Source: Candidatus Binatia bacterium (lineage in GTDB: Bacteria; Desulfobacterota; Binatia; UBA12015). From it: 64,000 bases of DNA. Positions 1 through 7,499 of this stretch are shown here, piece after piece (the stretch's first letter is position 1; every line of letters starts with the position of its first letter). The DNA lies in NCBI GenBank assembly GCA_036563615.1, contig DATCMB010000022.1, forward strand, positions 541,001 through 605,000, written 5' to 3'. The notes under the pieces are model-generated. The model made no database searches. It saw only the letters and a list, made by a program, of their open reading frames with translations, and was not told the DNA's origin. A program made the translations under genes and the position numbers.

Positions 1-1307
1 AACCCGTCCGGCGTCGGCGGGACGAACGGCGACGTCGGCGTCGGGATCGGCGTGACGGTCACGGTCGGCGTCGGCGTCACTCCAGGCGTGGGCGTCCCTC
101 CGGGCGTCGGCGTCGCCGTCGGCGGCACGAACGGCGCGGTCGGCGTGGGCGTCGGGCCGCCCGTCGGCGTGGGCGTCGGCGTCGGGCCACCGGTCGGCGT
201 CGGTGTCGGCGTCGGGCCGCCCGTCGGCGTCGGCGTGGGCGTCGGACCGCCGGTCGGCGTCGGTGTCGGCGTCGGGCCACCGGTCGGCGTGGGCGTCGGG
301 CTGCCGGTCGGCGTCGGCGTCAAGGTGGGCGTCGGCGTCGGGGTCGGGGTGAGGGTCGGCGTCGGGGTGGGCGTGGGCGTCGGCGTGGGCGTCGGGCTCG
401 GCGTGGGCGTCGGGGTGCGCGGCAGGTGCACGCCGAAGATCACGATGCCGTCCGCGTAGGCCGTACCCGTGAAGATCAGGCGCACGCCGAACTCGAGGTT
501 GGGATCGTTCGGCGCAATCACGCGACCGGTGAAGATCGCCTTCGGCGCCGTCGCCGAGCCGTTGCCGATGCGGTTGTTCTTGTCCTTCAGGAAGAAGACC
601 AGGTCGTCGGGATTGCCGCTCAGCGGCATCACCTGCGCGTCGATCTGCGTGGTGAGCATCATCTGCACGCTCACCGTGCTCGGCGCGAGCGCCAAGAGCT
701 GCGCCTCGCGCTCGACCCGGAGGCGGCGGAAGATGTAGTTGCCGCCCGCCAGCAGGACCTCGGCGTGATGGTCGATGATCACGCTGCCGTAGCAGCCGGG
801 CTGCAGCGTGCGCGGCGAGTTCGGCGCGGTGATGGTCAGGTTCGGCGCGTTGTCGGTGCAGGGATCATCGACGTCCGGCGGCAGGTCGGGAACGTTGATG
901 CTCAGCGGCAGCGCCACGTTGGCGATCACGCCGCGCACCGCCGCGTTGCCGTCGAGCTTGACCTTGTTCGCGTAGACGTTGTTCGCCACCGCGTTGTTCT
1001 CGAGCTCGACCTCGTCGGACGCGAAGTACGAGTCGGGCATCGAGGCGTCCTGCTCGGTGTTGAGCCCGACGTGCAGGCGTCCACCCGGCTCGGTGACGGC
1101 GAAGTTCCCCTGCAGCAGCAGGTTGCTGGTGATCTCCAGCTTGTTTTTCGCGATCGCCGTGTAGTCGAGCCAGTTCGACGAGATCTGTGCTCGTGCAGCG
1201 CCGGCCGTCGCCACGACGAGAACGGCCGCGAGGAGGCCGCCGAGCGTGAGGCTGACACGAGGGAACGGAGCGCGATGGTTACCGTGCGTCGGCTGGTGGA
1301 GCGTCAT
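1..1307 (-). CDS. Secreted protein with Thr-Pro repeat tail (C-terminus outside window)
   Basis: This gene is open to the left edge, so its C-terminus is not visible. The ATG at 1307 follows AGAGGAA at good spacing. Residues 1-40 form a signal peptide ending in ARA before a Gln. About 250 residues follow that are rich in Asn, Val and short beta-prone stretches, including alternating NNAVANN-type segments, which resembles a surface beta-helix or adhesin-like fold. From about residue 293 the protein becomes a Thr-Pro tract with decapeptide repeats such as [10 protein letters not shown], typical of an extended cell-wall or surface stalk. I do not recognise the family. Whether it ends in a sorting motif such as PEP-CTERM cannot be seen. 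It lies downstream of the exopolysaccharide flippase operon and has its own sigma-54-like promoter. Confidence 0.8.
   Translation of the reverse strand, partial: MTLHQPTHGNHRAPFPRVSLTLGGLLAAVLVVATAGAARAQISSNWLDYTAIAKNKLEITSNLLLQGNFAVTEPGGRLHVGLNTEQDASMPDSYFASDEVELENNAVANNVYANKVKLDGNAAVRGVIANVALPLSINVPDLPPDVDDPCTDNAPNLTITAPNSPRTLQPGCYGSVIIDHHAEVLLAGGNYIFRRLRVEREAQLLALAPSTVSVQMMLTTQIDAQVMPLSGNPDDLVFFLKDKNNRIGNGSATAPKAIFTGRVIAPNDPNLEFGVRLIFTGTAYADGIVIFGVHLPRTPTPTPSPTPTPTPTPTPTPTLTPTPTPTPTLTPTPTGSPTPTPTGGPTPTPTPTGGPTPTPTPTGGPTPTPTPTGGPTPTPTPTGGPTPTPTAPFVPPTATPTPGGTPTPGVTPTPTVTVTPIPTPTSPFVPPTPDG
151..300. repeat. Five tandem 30-bp repeats inside the Thr-Pro protein gene
   Basis: Five consecutive 30-bp units start at 151, 181, 211, 241 and 271, with a few synonymous-type differences between units. 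Read on the minus strand each unit encodes ten residues of the [10 protein letters not shown] type. The unit length is a multiple of three, so changes in copy number keep the frame. Shorter TP dipeptide repeats flank it (about 301-420). Confidence 0.9.
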
Positions 1308-1475
1308 CTGCGGTTCCTCTGAAGCAGGCGTCTGCCTTGCGAGTTGAGGGTCGAATGCGCCGGGATGATGTGGCCTGAACCGCCGCATTTTGCAAGTCAC
1401 ACAGCAGGGACGATTTCACCTTCCATGCTCGACGCAGCGCGGTACGACGTAGGACCACCGGCGGCGCGCGACATC

Positions 1476-1490
1476 GCAAGCGAGGTGCCA
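1476..1490 (-). promoter_or_regulatory. Candidate sigma-54 (-24/-12) promoter
   Basis: The minus strand reads TGGCAC-N5-TTGC, with the invariant GG and GC separated by exactly 10 nt. It lies in the 291-nt gene-free stretch 1308-1598. It would start transcription near 1464 and leave a leader of about 155 nt before the ATG at 1307. It is the best sigma-54-type match I found in the window. Confidence 0.6.
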
Positions 1491-1552
1491 TTTGCGGCCG
1501 ACGAAAATCTTCGCACGGCGCGGGGATTTCGCGCCGCGTCGACGGGCGCGCT

Positions 1553-1566
1553 TTGCAGCGCTGCAA
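1553..1566. promoter_or_regulatory. Perfect 14-bp palindrome, possible activator site
   Basis: TTGCAGCGCTGCAA is a perfect inverted repeat. Its centre is about 95 bp upstream of the start point predicted from the sigma-54-like promoter at 1476-1490, which is a typical distance for an enhancer-binding protein site. Nothing else obvious was seen in 1308-1598 except a short GC hairpin at 1517-1535. Confidence 0.45.
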
Positions 1567-1598
1567 GGTGTCGCCGAAGCGCGAGGAGACGCGCTTCG

Positions 1599-2255
1599 CT
1601 ATGGCGTGTGGCGGGCGGGGGCCTCGCTGCCGGGAACCGGCCCGAAGCCGAGCCAGGCGGGGACGAAGTAGCGGACGGTATAGAGCGCGAGCTTCAGCGT
1701 CTCGTTGGTGACCTGGATCAGCGGCCGCTCCTCCAGCCACCACAGCGATTCCGGCGGGAGCGGCTCGCCGCAGGCGTGCACGCGGACGTCGAAGCCTGCC
1801 TCGCCGGCAGTCAGACGCAAGGTCGTGCGCGCGCGCCGCGAGTGCAGGGGCGAGGTGACGGCGACGATGCTCTTTGCGCCGCTCTGCTCGACCCAGCGGC
1901 GCAGCACCGCGGCGTCCTCCCAGGTGCTCGTGCCCTCGGGAAGGACGACTGCCGCTTCGATCGGCAGCCCGTTCTGCATCGCGATGGTCGCGTTGACCAC
2001 CGCGTCGGTCATCGGCCGCTCGACGGCGATCAGCTCGGGGAGCGTCCGGCCGCCGCCGAACACGACGCGCGGCGCGAGCCCGCGCGCATACAGCTCCGCC
2101 GCACAACGCGGACGATCCGGAACGTCACCCGCGAAGACGAAGATCGCGTCGGCTCGGGGAGGCAGCGGATCGGTCGCGGCCAGGAGACGCGGCAGCCACG
2201 GCACGAGCGCGGCCACCAGCAGGAGCAGGACGAGGAGGCGGAGGAGCGACCTCAC
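1599..2255 (-). CDS. YdcF/SanA-type DUF218 protein
   Basis: This 218-residue protein starts with a membrane segment (about residues 4-26) followed by a DUF218 domain. Recognisable landmarks are the early DAIFVFAG strand, GTSTWEDA in the middle and the TSPLHSRRA segment, which matches the TSxxHxxRA signature of the family. DUF218 members are envelope-associated proteins of largely unknown chemistry, and some affect peptidoglycan or lipid-carrier metabolism. It follows the HTH gene by 19 nt, so it is the last gene of the flippase operon. A role in polysaccharide assembly or lipid-carrier recycling is inferred from context only. Confidence 0.85.
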   Translation of the reverse strand: MRSLLRLLVLLLLVAALVPWLPRLLAATDPLPPRADAIFVFAGDVPDRPRCAAELYARGLAPRVVFGGGRTLPELIAVERPMTDAVVNATIAMQNGLPIEAAVVLPEGTSTWEDAAVLRRWVEQSGAKSIVAVTSPLHSRRARTTLRLTAGEAGFDVRVHACGEPLPPESLWWLEERPLIQVTNETLKLALYTVRYFVPAWLGFGPVPGSEAPARHTP

Positions 2256-2274
2256 CGGACGGGATCGGGATCCC

Positions 2275-2619
2275 TCACGAGGCGTCGACCTCGTGCTTCG
2301 AGCGCTCCTTCTCGATCATCGCTGCGTGGCGCGCCACCACGATCTCGAGGTTGCGCAGCCGGTGGTCGGTGTCGTCTGCGCCCGCGAGCGCGCGACGGCC
2401 GCCCTCGAGGAAGGTGTTGCGGATGTTGTACGCGGTCGTGTGGCTCACCTGGTAGTACGCGCAGATCTCGTGCAGCGGTCGAGCGCGCTTCAGGACGTCG
2501 AGCGCAAGCGCGACCTTCTCCTCGTTGGTGAGTTTCTCCCTGGCTCTCATGCGCTTCCCTCGGCGAGAAGAAGAGGAAGTCTCTTGCCCCTTGGTTGGCA
2601 CGTTCGATTCAGTGCTCAT
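2275..2619 (-). CDS. Transposase-like helix-turn-helix protein
   Basis: This is a 114-residue protein. After a Ser-rich basic N-terminus of about 30 residues comes a helix-turn-helix of the IS3/Tc1 transposase first-domain type (LTNEEKVALALDVL, then CAYYQVSHTTAYNIRNTF). The C-terminus is a charged helix. The ATG at 2619 overlaps the flippase stop as ATGA, so the two are translationally coupled, which decides the start. There is no catalytic DDE part, no second transposase ORF and no flanking inverted repeats, so it is not a recognisable insertion sequence. It may be a domesticated DNA-binding protein that acts on the locus, or a remnant. The function is unknown. Confidence 0.75.
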   Translation of the reverse strand: MSTESNVPTKGQETSSSSRRGKRMRAREKLTNEEKVALALDVLKRARPLHEICAYYQVSHTTAYNIRNTFLEGGRRALAGADDTDHRLRNLEIVVARHAAMIEKERSKHEVDAS

Positions 2620-4133
2620 CGTCCCGTCGCGTCCCTGACGCCCGGCAGCAGCGGCCGCACGTAGCGCACGGCGACCGCAGCCTGCGGCACTCGGCGTTCG
2701 ACCCACATCAGCGCCGACGCCACGTCCTTGGGATCGAACAGTCCCGAAGCCAGCAGCGCGGCCGGATAGAGAAGGATCAAGGGAATTTTGAGCGCGATCG
2801 ACGCCGCCACCGAGCTTGTCTCGACGAACGTCGACGCAGCGTAGATCCCGAGCGCAGCGCTGAGCATGATCAGCATGCGCCCGTAGCGGTACGGCACGTG
2901 ATAGACGCGCAACGACAGCAGCAGGGTGGTCGACATCTGCACGAGGAAGCCGATGAAGGTGGCCCACGCGGCGCCCATCATGCCGTAACGCGGGATCAGG
3001 ATGAAGTTCAGCGTCACGTTGACCACCGCCGCGGTCGTCACGCTGATCGTGCGCAGGATCGTCTTCTTCGAGAACAGCGCGCCGATGTTGAACATGAAGC
3101 CCATGCCGTCGAAGACGAGCGCGAACGAGATGATCGGAATCACCGCTGCGGCGGGGTAGAACGCAGGCGTCGCCATGATGCGCAGCAGCTCAGGCGCGAA
3201 CACCGCGAGGTTGAGCCACAGGAAGAGCATCAGCGCGAGGTAGTACGCCGTCATGTCGGCGTAGAGGCGCGGAGCGTTCTCCTCCTTGCGGTGGCGAAAC
3301 AGAAACTGTGGCCACGAGAGCTGAAACGCGGTGACGACGAAGGTGAGGATCTCCGCGAAGCGGTAGCCCAGCGAGAAGATGCCGACCTCGCTGGTCGAGT
3401 AGTAGTGCTTGAGGAACCAGCGATTGGTCAGGTCGAGGGTGAACGACGCCGCCCCGACCGGAACGAAGGGCAGGCCGAAGAGCAGCTGCTCCTTGATGTC
3501 CTGCCAGTGAAAGCCCGCACGCAGCATGCGGAAGGTGACGCCGGTGAGCAGGAAGCAGAACACCAGCTCGGCGAGGAACTGGCTCAGCACGACGCCCGTC
3601 GCGCCGAGGTGGAAGACGGCGACGAGCACCACCGCGAGCACCATGCCGAGCGCGTTGCGGGCGAGCGACCACGCGGCGTAGCGCTTCGACTGGTCGTTCG
3701 CGCGCATGATCGCGAACGGCATGCGAAGCAGGACCTTGCACAGCACCGTCGCGGTGCCGAGGCACATCAGGAACCACCACGACTCGCTGCCGAGGATCAG
3801 ATCCGCGAGCGGCCGGTTGAACAGGAACGGCACCGCCGCGAGCGGTACCGCGAACAGGATGACGATCCACAGCGACGCGGCCACGACGCGCTCGCGGCCT
3901 TCCTCCGTGTCGTGCTCGTAGTAGAACCGGAACAGCGAGGTGCTCTGTCCCAGGTTCATGAGGATGAACATCACCTGGGTGTACATCGAGACCAGCGCCA
4001 TCACGCCGTAGTCCGCCGTCGTGAGATAGCGGGTGTACAGCGGGATGAGCAGGAACCCGATGATTTTGATGCCGTAGTTGCCGAGGCCGTAGATGACGGT
4101 GTGGCCGAGGAGGGTGCGGAACTTGTTCAGCAT
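2616..4133 (-). CDS. Wzx-type polysaccharide flippase
   Basis: This 505-residue integral membrane protein belongs to the MATE/MOP polysaccharide-transporter group (Wzx/RfbX-like). It has about 12-14 hydrophobic helices and the typical N-terminus with LGHTVIYGLGNYGIKIIGF. It would flip undecaprenyl-linked repeat units across the inner membrane. I chose the ATG at 4133 because homologues usually begin just before this first helix. A longer frame to 4223 adds a non-conserved hydrophilic extension. No clear ribosome binding site is visible. The start shares the tetranucleotide CATG with a possible start of the divergent beta-helix gene. Confidence 0.9.
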   Translation of the reverse strand: MLNKFRTLLGHTVIYGLGNYGIKIIGFLLIPLYTRYLTTADYGVMALVSMYTQVMFILMNLGQSTSLFRFYYEHDTEEGRERVVAASLWIVILFAVPLAAVPFLFNRPLADLILGSESWWFLMCLGTATVLCKVLLRMPFAIMRANDQSKRYAAWSLARNALGMVLAVVLVAVFHLGATGVVLSQFLAELVFCFLLTGVTFRMLRAGFHWQDIKEQLLFGLPFVPVGAASFTLDLTNRWFLKHYYSTSEVGIFSLGYRFAEILTFVVTAFQLSWPQFLFRHRKEENAPRLYADMTAYYLALMLFLWLNLAVFAPELLRIMATPAFYPAAAVIPIISFALVFDGMGFMFNIGALFSKKTILRTISVTTAAVVNVTLNFILIPRYGMMGAAWATFIGFLVQMSTTLLLSLRVYHVPYRYGRMLIMLSAALGIYAASTFVETSSVAASIALKIPLILLYPAALLASGLFDPKDVASALMWVERRVPQAAVAVRYVRPLLPGVRDATGR

Positions 4134-5496
4134 GGATGGAACGACAGGGATACGGATCGCACGGTCTTCGGACCAGCTGTCAGGAACGGCTGCGGACACG
4201 GCGCGCGAAGTCGCGGCGCGCACGCCGCGCGGAGCGTCGTCCCACGCGGCACGCCGAGCGCGTCGGACGCTCGGCGTCTTGCTCCTCCTCGCCGGCCTCG
4301 GCGCCGCAGCGGACGTCGCCGTCGGAGCCGAATGCGGCGGCGATCGACGCTGCCGCTGCGGCGACGTCGTCGTCGCGGACTACACGCTGCCCGAGGACCT
4401 CGGCCCATGCCCGGCGTCGGGGCTGCGCGTGCGTCGGCGCGTGGTGCTCGACGGTGCGGGGCACGTCATTCGCGGCAGCGGCGCGAAGGGCAGCTTCGGC
4501 GTGCAGGTGGACTCCGGCGCGAGCGGCTCCCAGATCCGCAACCTCGCGGTGACCGGCTTCGAGCGCGGCCTGCGGCTCGTCAAGGTCGAGCGCGTGCGCG
4601 TGTCGGGCGTCGCGTCGCACGACAACGGCGACTTCAAGGCGCGGGTCGGCTACGGCATCGACTTCGCCGGCGGCGCGAGCCGCAACGTGCTCGACCACGT
4701 GCAGGTCTTTCGCAATGCGGATGAGGGAATCCATCTTGGATCGGGAGCGCACGAGAATCAGATCATCGATTCGCAGGTCTACGACAACGCGCGCGAGAAC
4801 GTCTACTTCCTTCGCAACCACGGCAACGTGCTGAAGCGAAGCGAGCTGCGCGGCGCCGGCTCGACCTCGGTGTACATCAAGGACGCGTCGCGCACCGTGC
4901 TCGAGGGCAATCGCATCGACGGTGCGCTGGTGCACATCCGCGGCGCCTCGCGCGAGACGCAGCTGATCGACAACCTCCTGTCCTCCGCGCCGCTCGTGCT
5001 GCAGGGGTACAAGGAGAAGGGCGCGCAGATCGCCGCGCGGTACCCCGAGGATACGCTCGTGCGCGGCGGCCGCATCTCGGCGGACTCTGCGTGCGTCCGC
5101 GTCGACGGCGCGAGCGGCACGTCGCTCGAGAACGTCGCGCTCGATTGCTCACGCCAGGTGTCGCTCGCCGGCGGCGCGACCGTGGTCGCCGTGGACACCC
5201 GCGTGAGCGACGTGCAATGCTCCGGCGCGGGTGAGCTGCAGCGGGCGCGGCGCGTGGAGTTCCGCGTAGTCGACGCCGCGGGCGATCCGGTGCGCGACGC
5301 GAAGCTCTTGCTGACCGGCGCGGCGAAGCCGCTCGGCACGACGAACCAGGCGGGCATGTTCTCGGGTCTGGCGATCGAGTCGCGCGTGACGTGTCCCGGA
5401 GCGCGCGAGAGCGCGATCGAGTCCCTGCGGATCGAAGGCGACGGGCGCTCGCGCGAGGTGCCGCTCGCCGAGCTGCGCGGCGACGTCCGGCTGTGA
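4132..5496 (+). CDS. Secreted right-handed beta-helix protein
   Basis: This protein has about 454 residues. A basic stretch (RRARRT) precedes a hydrophobic core at about residues 47-66, which suggests a Sec or Tat signal after an unusually long N-terminal region. Then come PbH1-type parallel beta-helix repeats, with recurring HDNGDF, NADEGIHLGSGAHENQI and NARENVYFLRNHGNVL segments, as in NosD, polysaccharide lyases and mannuronan epimerases. A C-terminal segment of about 90 residues looks like a carboxypeptidase-regulatory beta sandwich. It is the only plus-strand gene in the first 31 kb. It may trim, epimerise or bind the exported polymer, but I see no proven catalytic motif. The start is uncertain: an ATG at 4093 has GAGG at better spacing but would overlap the flippase gene. 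Confidence 0.75.
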   Translation: MDGTTGIRIARSSDQLSGTAADTAREVAARTPRGASSHAARRARRTLGVLLLLAGLGAAADVAVGAECGGDRRCRCGDVVVADYTLPEDLGPCPASGLRVRRRVVLDGAGHVIRGSGAKGSFGVQVDSGASGSQIRNLAVTGFERGLRLVKVERVRVSGVASHDNGDFKARVGYGIDFAGGASRNVLDHVQVFRNADEGIHLGSGAHENQIIDSQVYDNARENVYFLRNHGNVLKRSELRGAGSTSVYIKDASRTVLEGNRIDGALVHIRGASRETQLIDNLLSSAPLVLQGYKEKGAQIAARYPEDTLVRGGRISADSACVRVDGASGTSLENVALDCSRQVSLAGGATVVAVDTRVSDVQCSGAGELQRARRVEFRVVDAAGDPVRDAKLLLTGAAKPLGTTNQAGMFSGLAIESRVTCPGARESAIESLRIEGDGRSREVPLAELRGDVRL

Positions 5497-5518
5497 CGCT
5501 GCTGCCGCTCTCCCCGTC

Positions 5519-7447
5519 CTAGTGTCCGAGCTTGACGGCGATCCGGTAGTCGCTCGGACGGTCGCCCAGCCGCACCACGGTTCCGATGCCGATGCCGAGC
5601 AGACCCCAGAACAGGATCTGGATCGCGATGTTGTCGAACGGATCGAAGCTCTGCATCGCGACGCCGAAGCCGACGACCGCCGCCATCACCGCCCACTGTA
5701 CGGCGCGTAGACCGGCGTCCGTCGTGCGGCGCTGCGCGCGGTAGAGCGCGAGGAACGCCGTCACGAGGATCCACAGCATCGCCGCCCAGCCGAGGATGCC
5801 GTTCTCGAGGATCAGGCGCATGTTGCCGTTCAGCTGGCGGAGCGCCTCGTCGGGCAGCGTCGTGTTCGGCGGCACGAGCTCGCCGAGCGTCCGCGGTCCG
5901 AGACCGAAGAGCAGCGTGCGCGTCGGCAGCTCGGAGAGGTTGTGGCAGATCTGCGTCGCCTGGCCGCAGACGAGTTGCATCCAGTCGAAGCTCGTGTGGG
6001 CGAGGCCGTGCATCACCGACAGGTACGCGAACGGCGTCAGCACGCCGAGGAAGACCGCGGCCCACATCGTGCTGAAGTGCACCCAGAGGTACGCGGTCAC
6101 GATGAGCGCCAGCGCGATGAGGCCAGCGGGGTCGCGCGTCAGGAGGATGCCGACGAGACAGAGCGTCGTCGCGGCGACCCAGAAATCGCGCGCCTCGCGC
6201 GTCTGCGCGCGCGTCAAGCTACAGAGCACGCACGGGACGCCGAGCAGCAGATACGTTGCGAGCGCGATCGGGCTGCCGAGCGTCGACGAGATCCCGACCG
6301 TGTTCATGCCGAGACCGGTGCGCCCGGTGCTCCCCGACGGGAAGTAGTCGGCGAGGATCAGCTCGAGGATCCCGACCGTACACAGCGCGACCGAGGTCAG
6401 CGCGACCGCGTTCACGGCGTTGCGCACGAAGCTGCGTGTGAACGTGCCGTTGATGATCGCGAGCAGGACGATGAAGCCCGTGATCAGGTGGTACGCGGCG
6501 CCGCGCACCGCCTGGATCGGCGCCGCCGACTGGAAGGCCGAGATCAGCGCGAGCAGCAGGAAGCACGCGATCGGCAGGTTCAGCGGGCTGCGGTAGATGC
6601 TGATCCGGTCGCTCGGCGCGCGACGCAGGATCATCCACAGCGCGCCGAACGCGATCACGCCGTGCAGCGGGTTCACCCGCGCGCCGCCCACGTTGATGTA
6701 CAGGCGCTCCATCGCGCCGGCAGGAATGAACGAGACGAACAGCAGCAGGACGAGCAGGAACGCGCCGAGTGTGATCCAGCGGTTCAGGACCTTGAGCGCG
6801 GTCAGCGCGACGAGCTGGGCGTCGAGCGCCAGCGAGCGGTGCGCGATGTACAGCCGGTCGTAGCGCAGCTTGTTGCGCGGCGACGTGAAGTAGCCGCCGC
6901 GCACCTGCGCGAGACCCGTCATGCCGGGACGCACGCGGAAGCGCTCGGCGTAGTGCGGGATCTCCTGCAGGTAGCGCTCGAGGAAGATCGGCCGCAGCGG
7001 GCGCGGTCCGACGAAGTTCATCTCGCCGCGCAGCACGTTCCAGAGCTGCGGGATCTCGTCGAGCTTCGAACGCTTCAGGAACTTGCCGATCGGCGTGTAG
7101 AAGTCGTCCTGCGGGCTCAGCAGGCGTCCGCCGATCTGGCGCTCCGAGCCTTCACGCAGCGTCCGGAACTTGTACATCGTGTACAGACGCTGGTTCAGGC
7201 CGACGCGGACACCGGCGTAGAACAGCGGCCCCGGGCTGGTCAGCTTGATCGCGATCGCGACCAGCAGCAGCACCGGCGACAGCACGATCAGCGCCGCAAT
7301 CGCCAGGATGGCTTGCAGAGCGTACCGGACGCGCGATTCCGGTAGCTCTGGAGGCAGGGGCTGCTGCGATACTACCGGGGGCGCCTCCTGCTCGCGGACG
7401 GCCGACGTATCAGTGGATACTGCGCGGAGGGCTAGGTTCCTAGGCAC
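5519..7447 (-). CDS. Fusion of initiating sugar-phosphate transferase and O-antigen ligase/polymerase-like membrane domain
   Basis: This protein has 642 residues in one frame. Residues about 40-225 are a bacterial sugar transferase (WcaJ/PssY-like polyprenyl-phosphate phosphoglycosyl transferase) with one N-terminal membrane helix and the motifs KFRT (93-96), DE (130-131), GPRP (147-150) and RPGMTG (173-178). From about residue 228 to the end it is a polytopic membrane protein with roughly ten to eleven helices, resembling Wzy/WaaL O-antigen polymerases or ligases. The HN motif typical of WaaL was not found. It would both start the lipid-linked repeat unit and polymerise or transfer chains. 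It begins with GTG, with GGAG about 8 nt upstream, and is the last gene of the main operon, convergent with the beta-helix gene. Confidence 0.85.
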   Translation of the reverse strand: MPRNLALRAVSTDTSAVREQEAPPVVSQQPLPPELPESRVRYALQAILAIAALIVLSPVLLLVAIAIKLTSPGPLFYAGVRVGLNQRLYTMYKFRTLREGSERQIGGRLLSPQDDFYTPIGKFLKRSKLDEIPQLWNVLRGEMNFVGPRPLRPIFLERYLQEIPHYAERFRVRPGMTGLAQVRGGYFTSPRNKLRYDRLYIAHRSLALDAQLVALTALKVLNRWITLGAFLLVLLLFVSFIPAGAMERLYINVGGARVNPLHGVIAFGALWMILRRAPSDRISIYRSPLNLPIACFLLLALISAFQSAAPIQAVRGAAYHLITGFIVLLAIINGTFTRSFVRNAVNAVALTSVALCTVGILELILADYFPSGSTGRTGLGMNTVGISSTLGSPIALATYLLLGVPCVLCSLTRAQTREARDFWVAATTLCLVGILLTRDPAGLIALALIVTAYLWVHFSTMWAAVFLGVLTPFAYLSVMHGLAHTSFDWMQLVCGQATQICHNLSELPTRTLLFGLGPRTLGELVPPNTTLPDEALRQLNGNMRLILENGILGWAAMLWILVTAFLALYRAQRRTTDAGLRAVQWAVMAAVVGFGVAMQSFDPFDNIAIQILFWGLLGIGIGTVVRLGDRPSDYRIAVKLGH

Positions 7448-7499
7448 GTCGTCGCTCCAAGCTCGAGTCCAAAAAAATGCCTGAGCCGTTCAAACCTGG

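Noticed and set aside
1..420. CRISPR array
   Set aside because: The repeats are contiguous and coding, with no unique spacers.
52..459. Plus-strand Gly-Val-rich reading frame
   Set aside because: It is the reverse reading of the Thr-Pro repeat of the minus-strand secreted protein, which has a signal peptide and a good ribosome binding site.
1517..1535. Intrinsic terminator for the flippase operon
   Set aside because: The GC hairpin is not followed by a T-run at the right distance on the minus strand.
2275..2619. Insertion sequence
   Set aside because: Only a transposase-like HTH is present; there is no catalytic domain, inverted repeats or target duplication.
7448..7499. Rho-independent terminator after asnB (T-run on the minus strand)
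   Set aside because: No convincing stem precedes the T-run, and the spacing fits continued transcription into the last operon gene.
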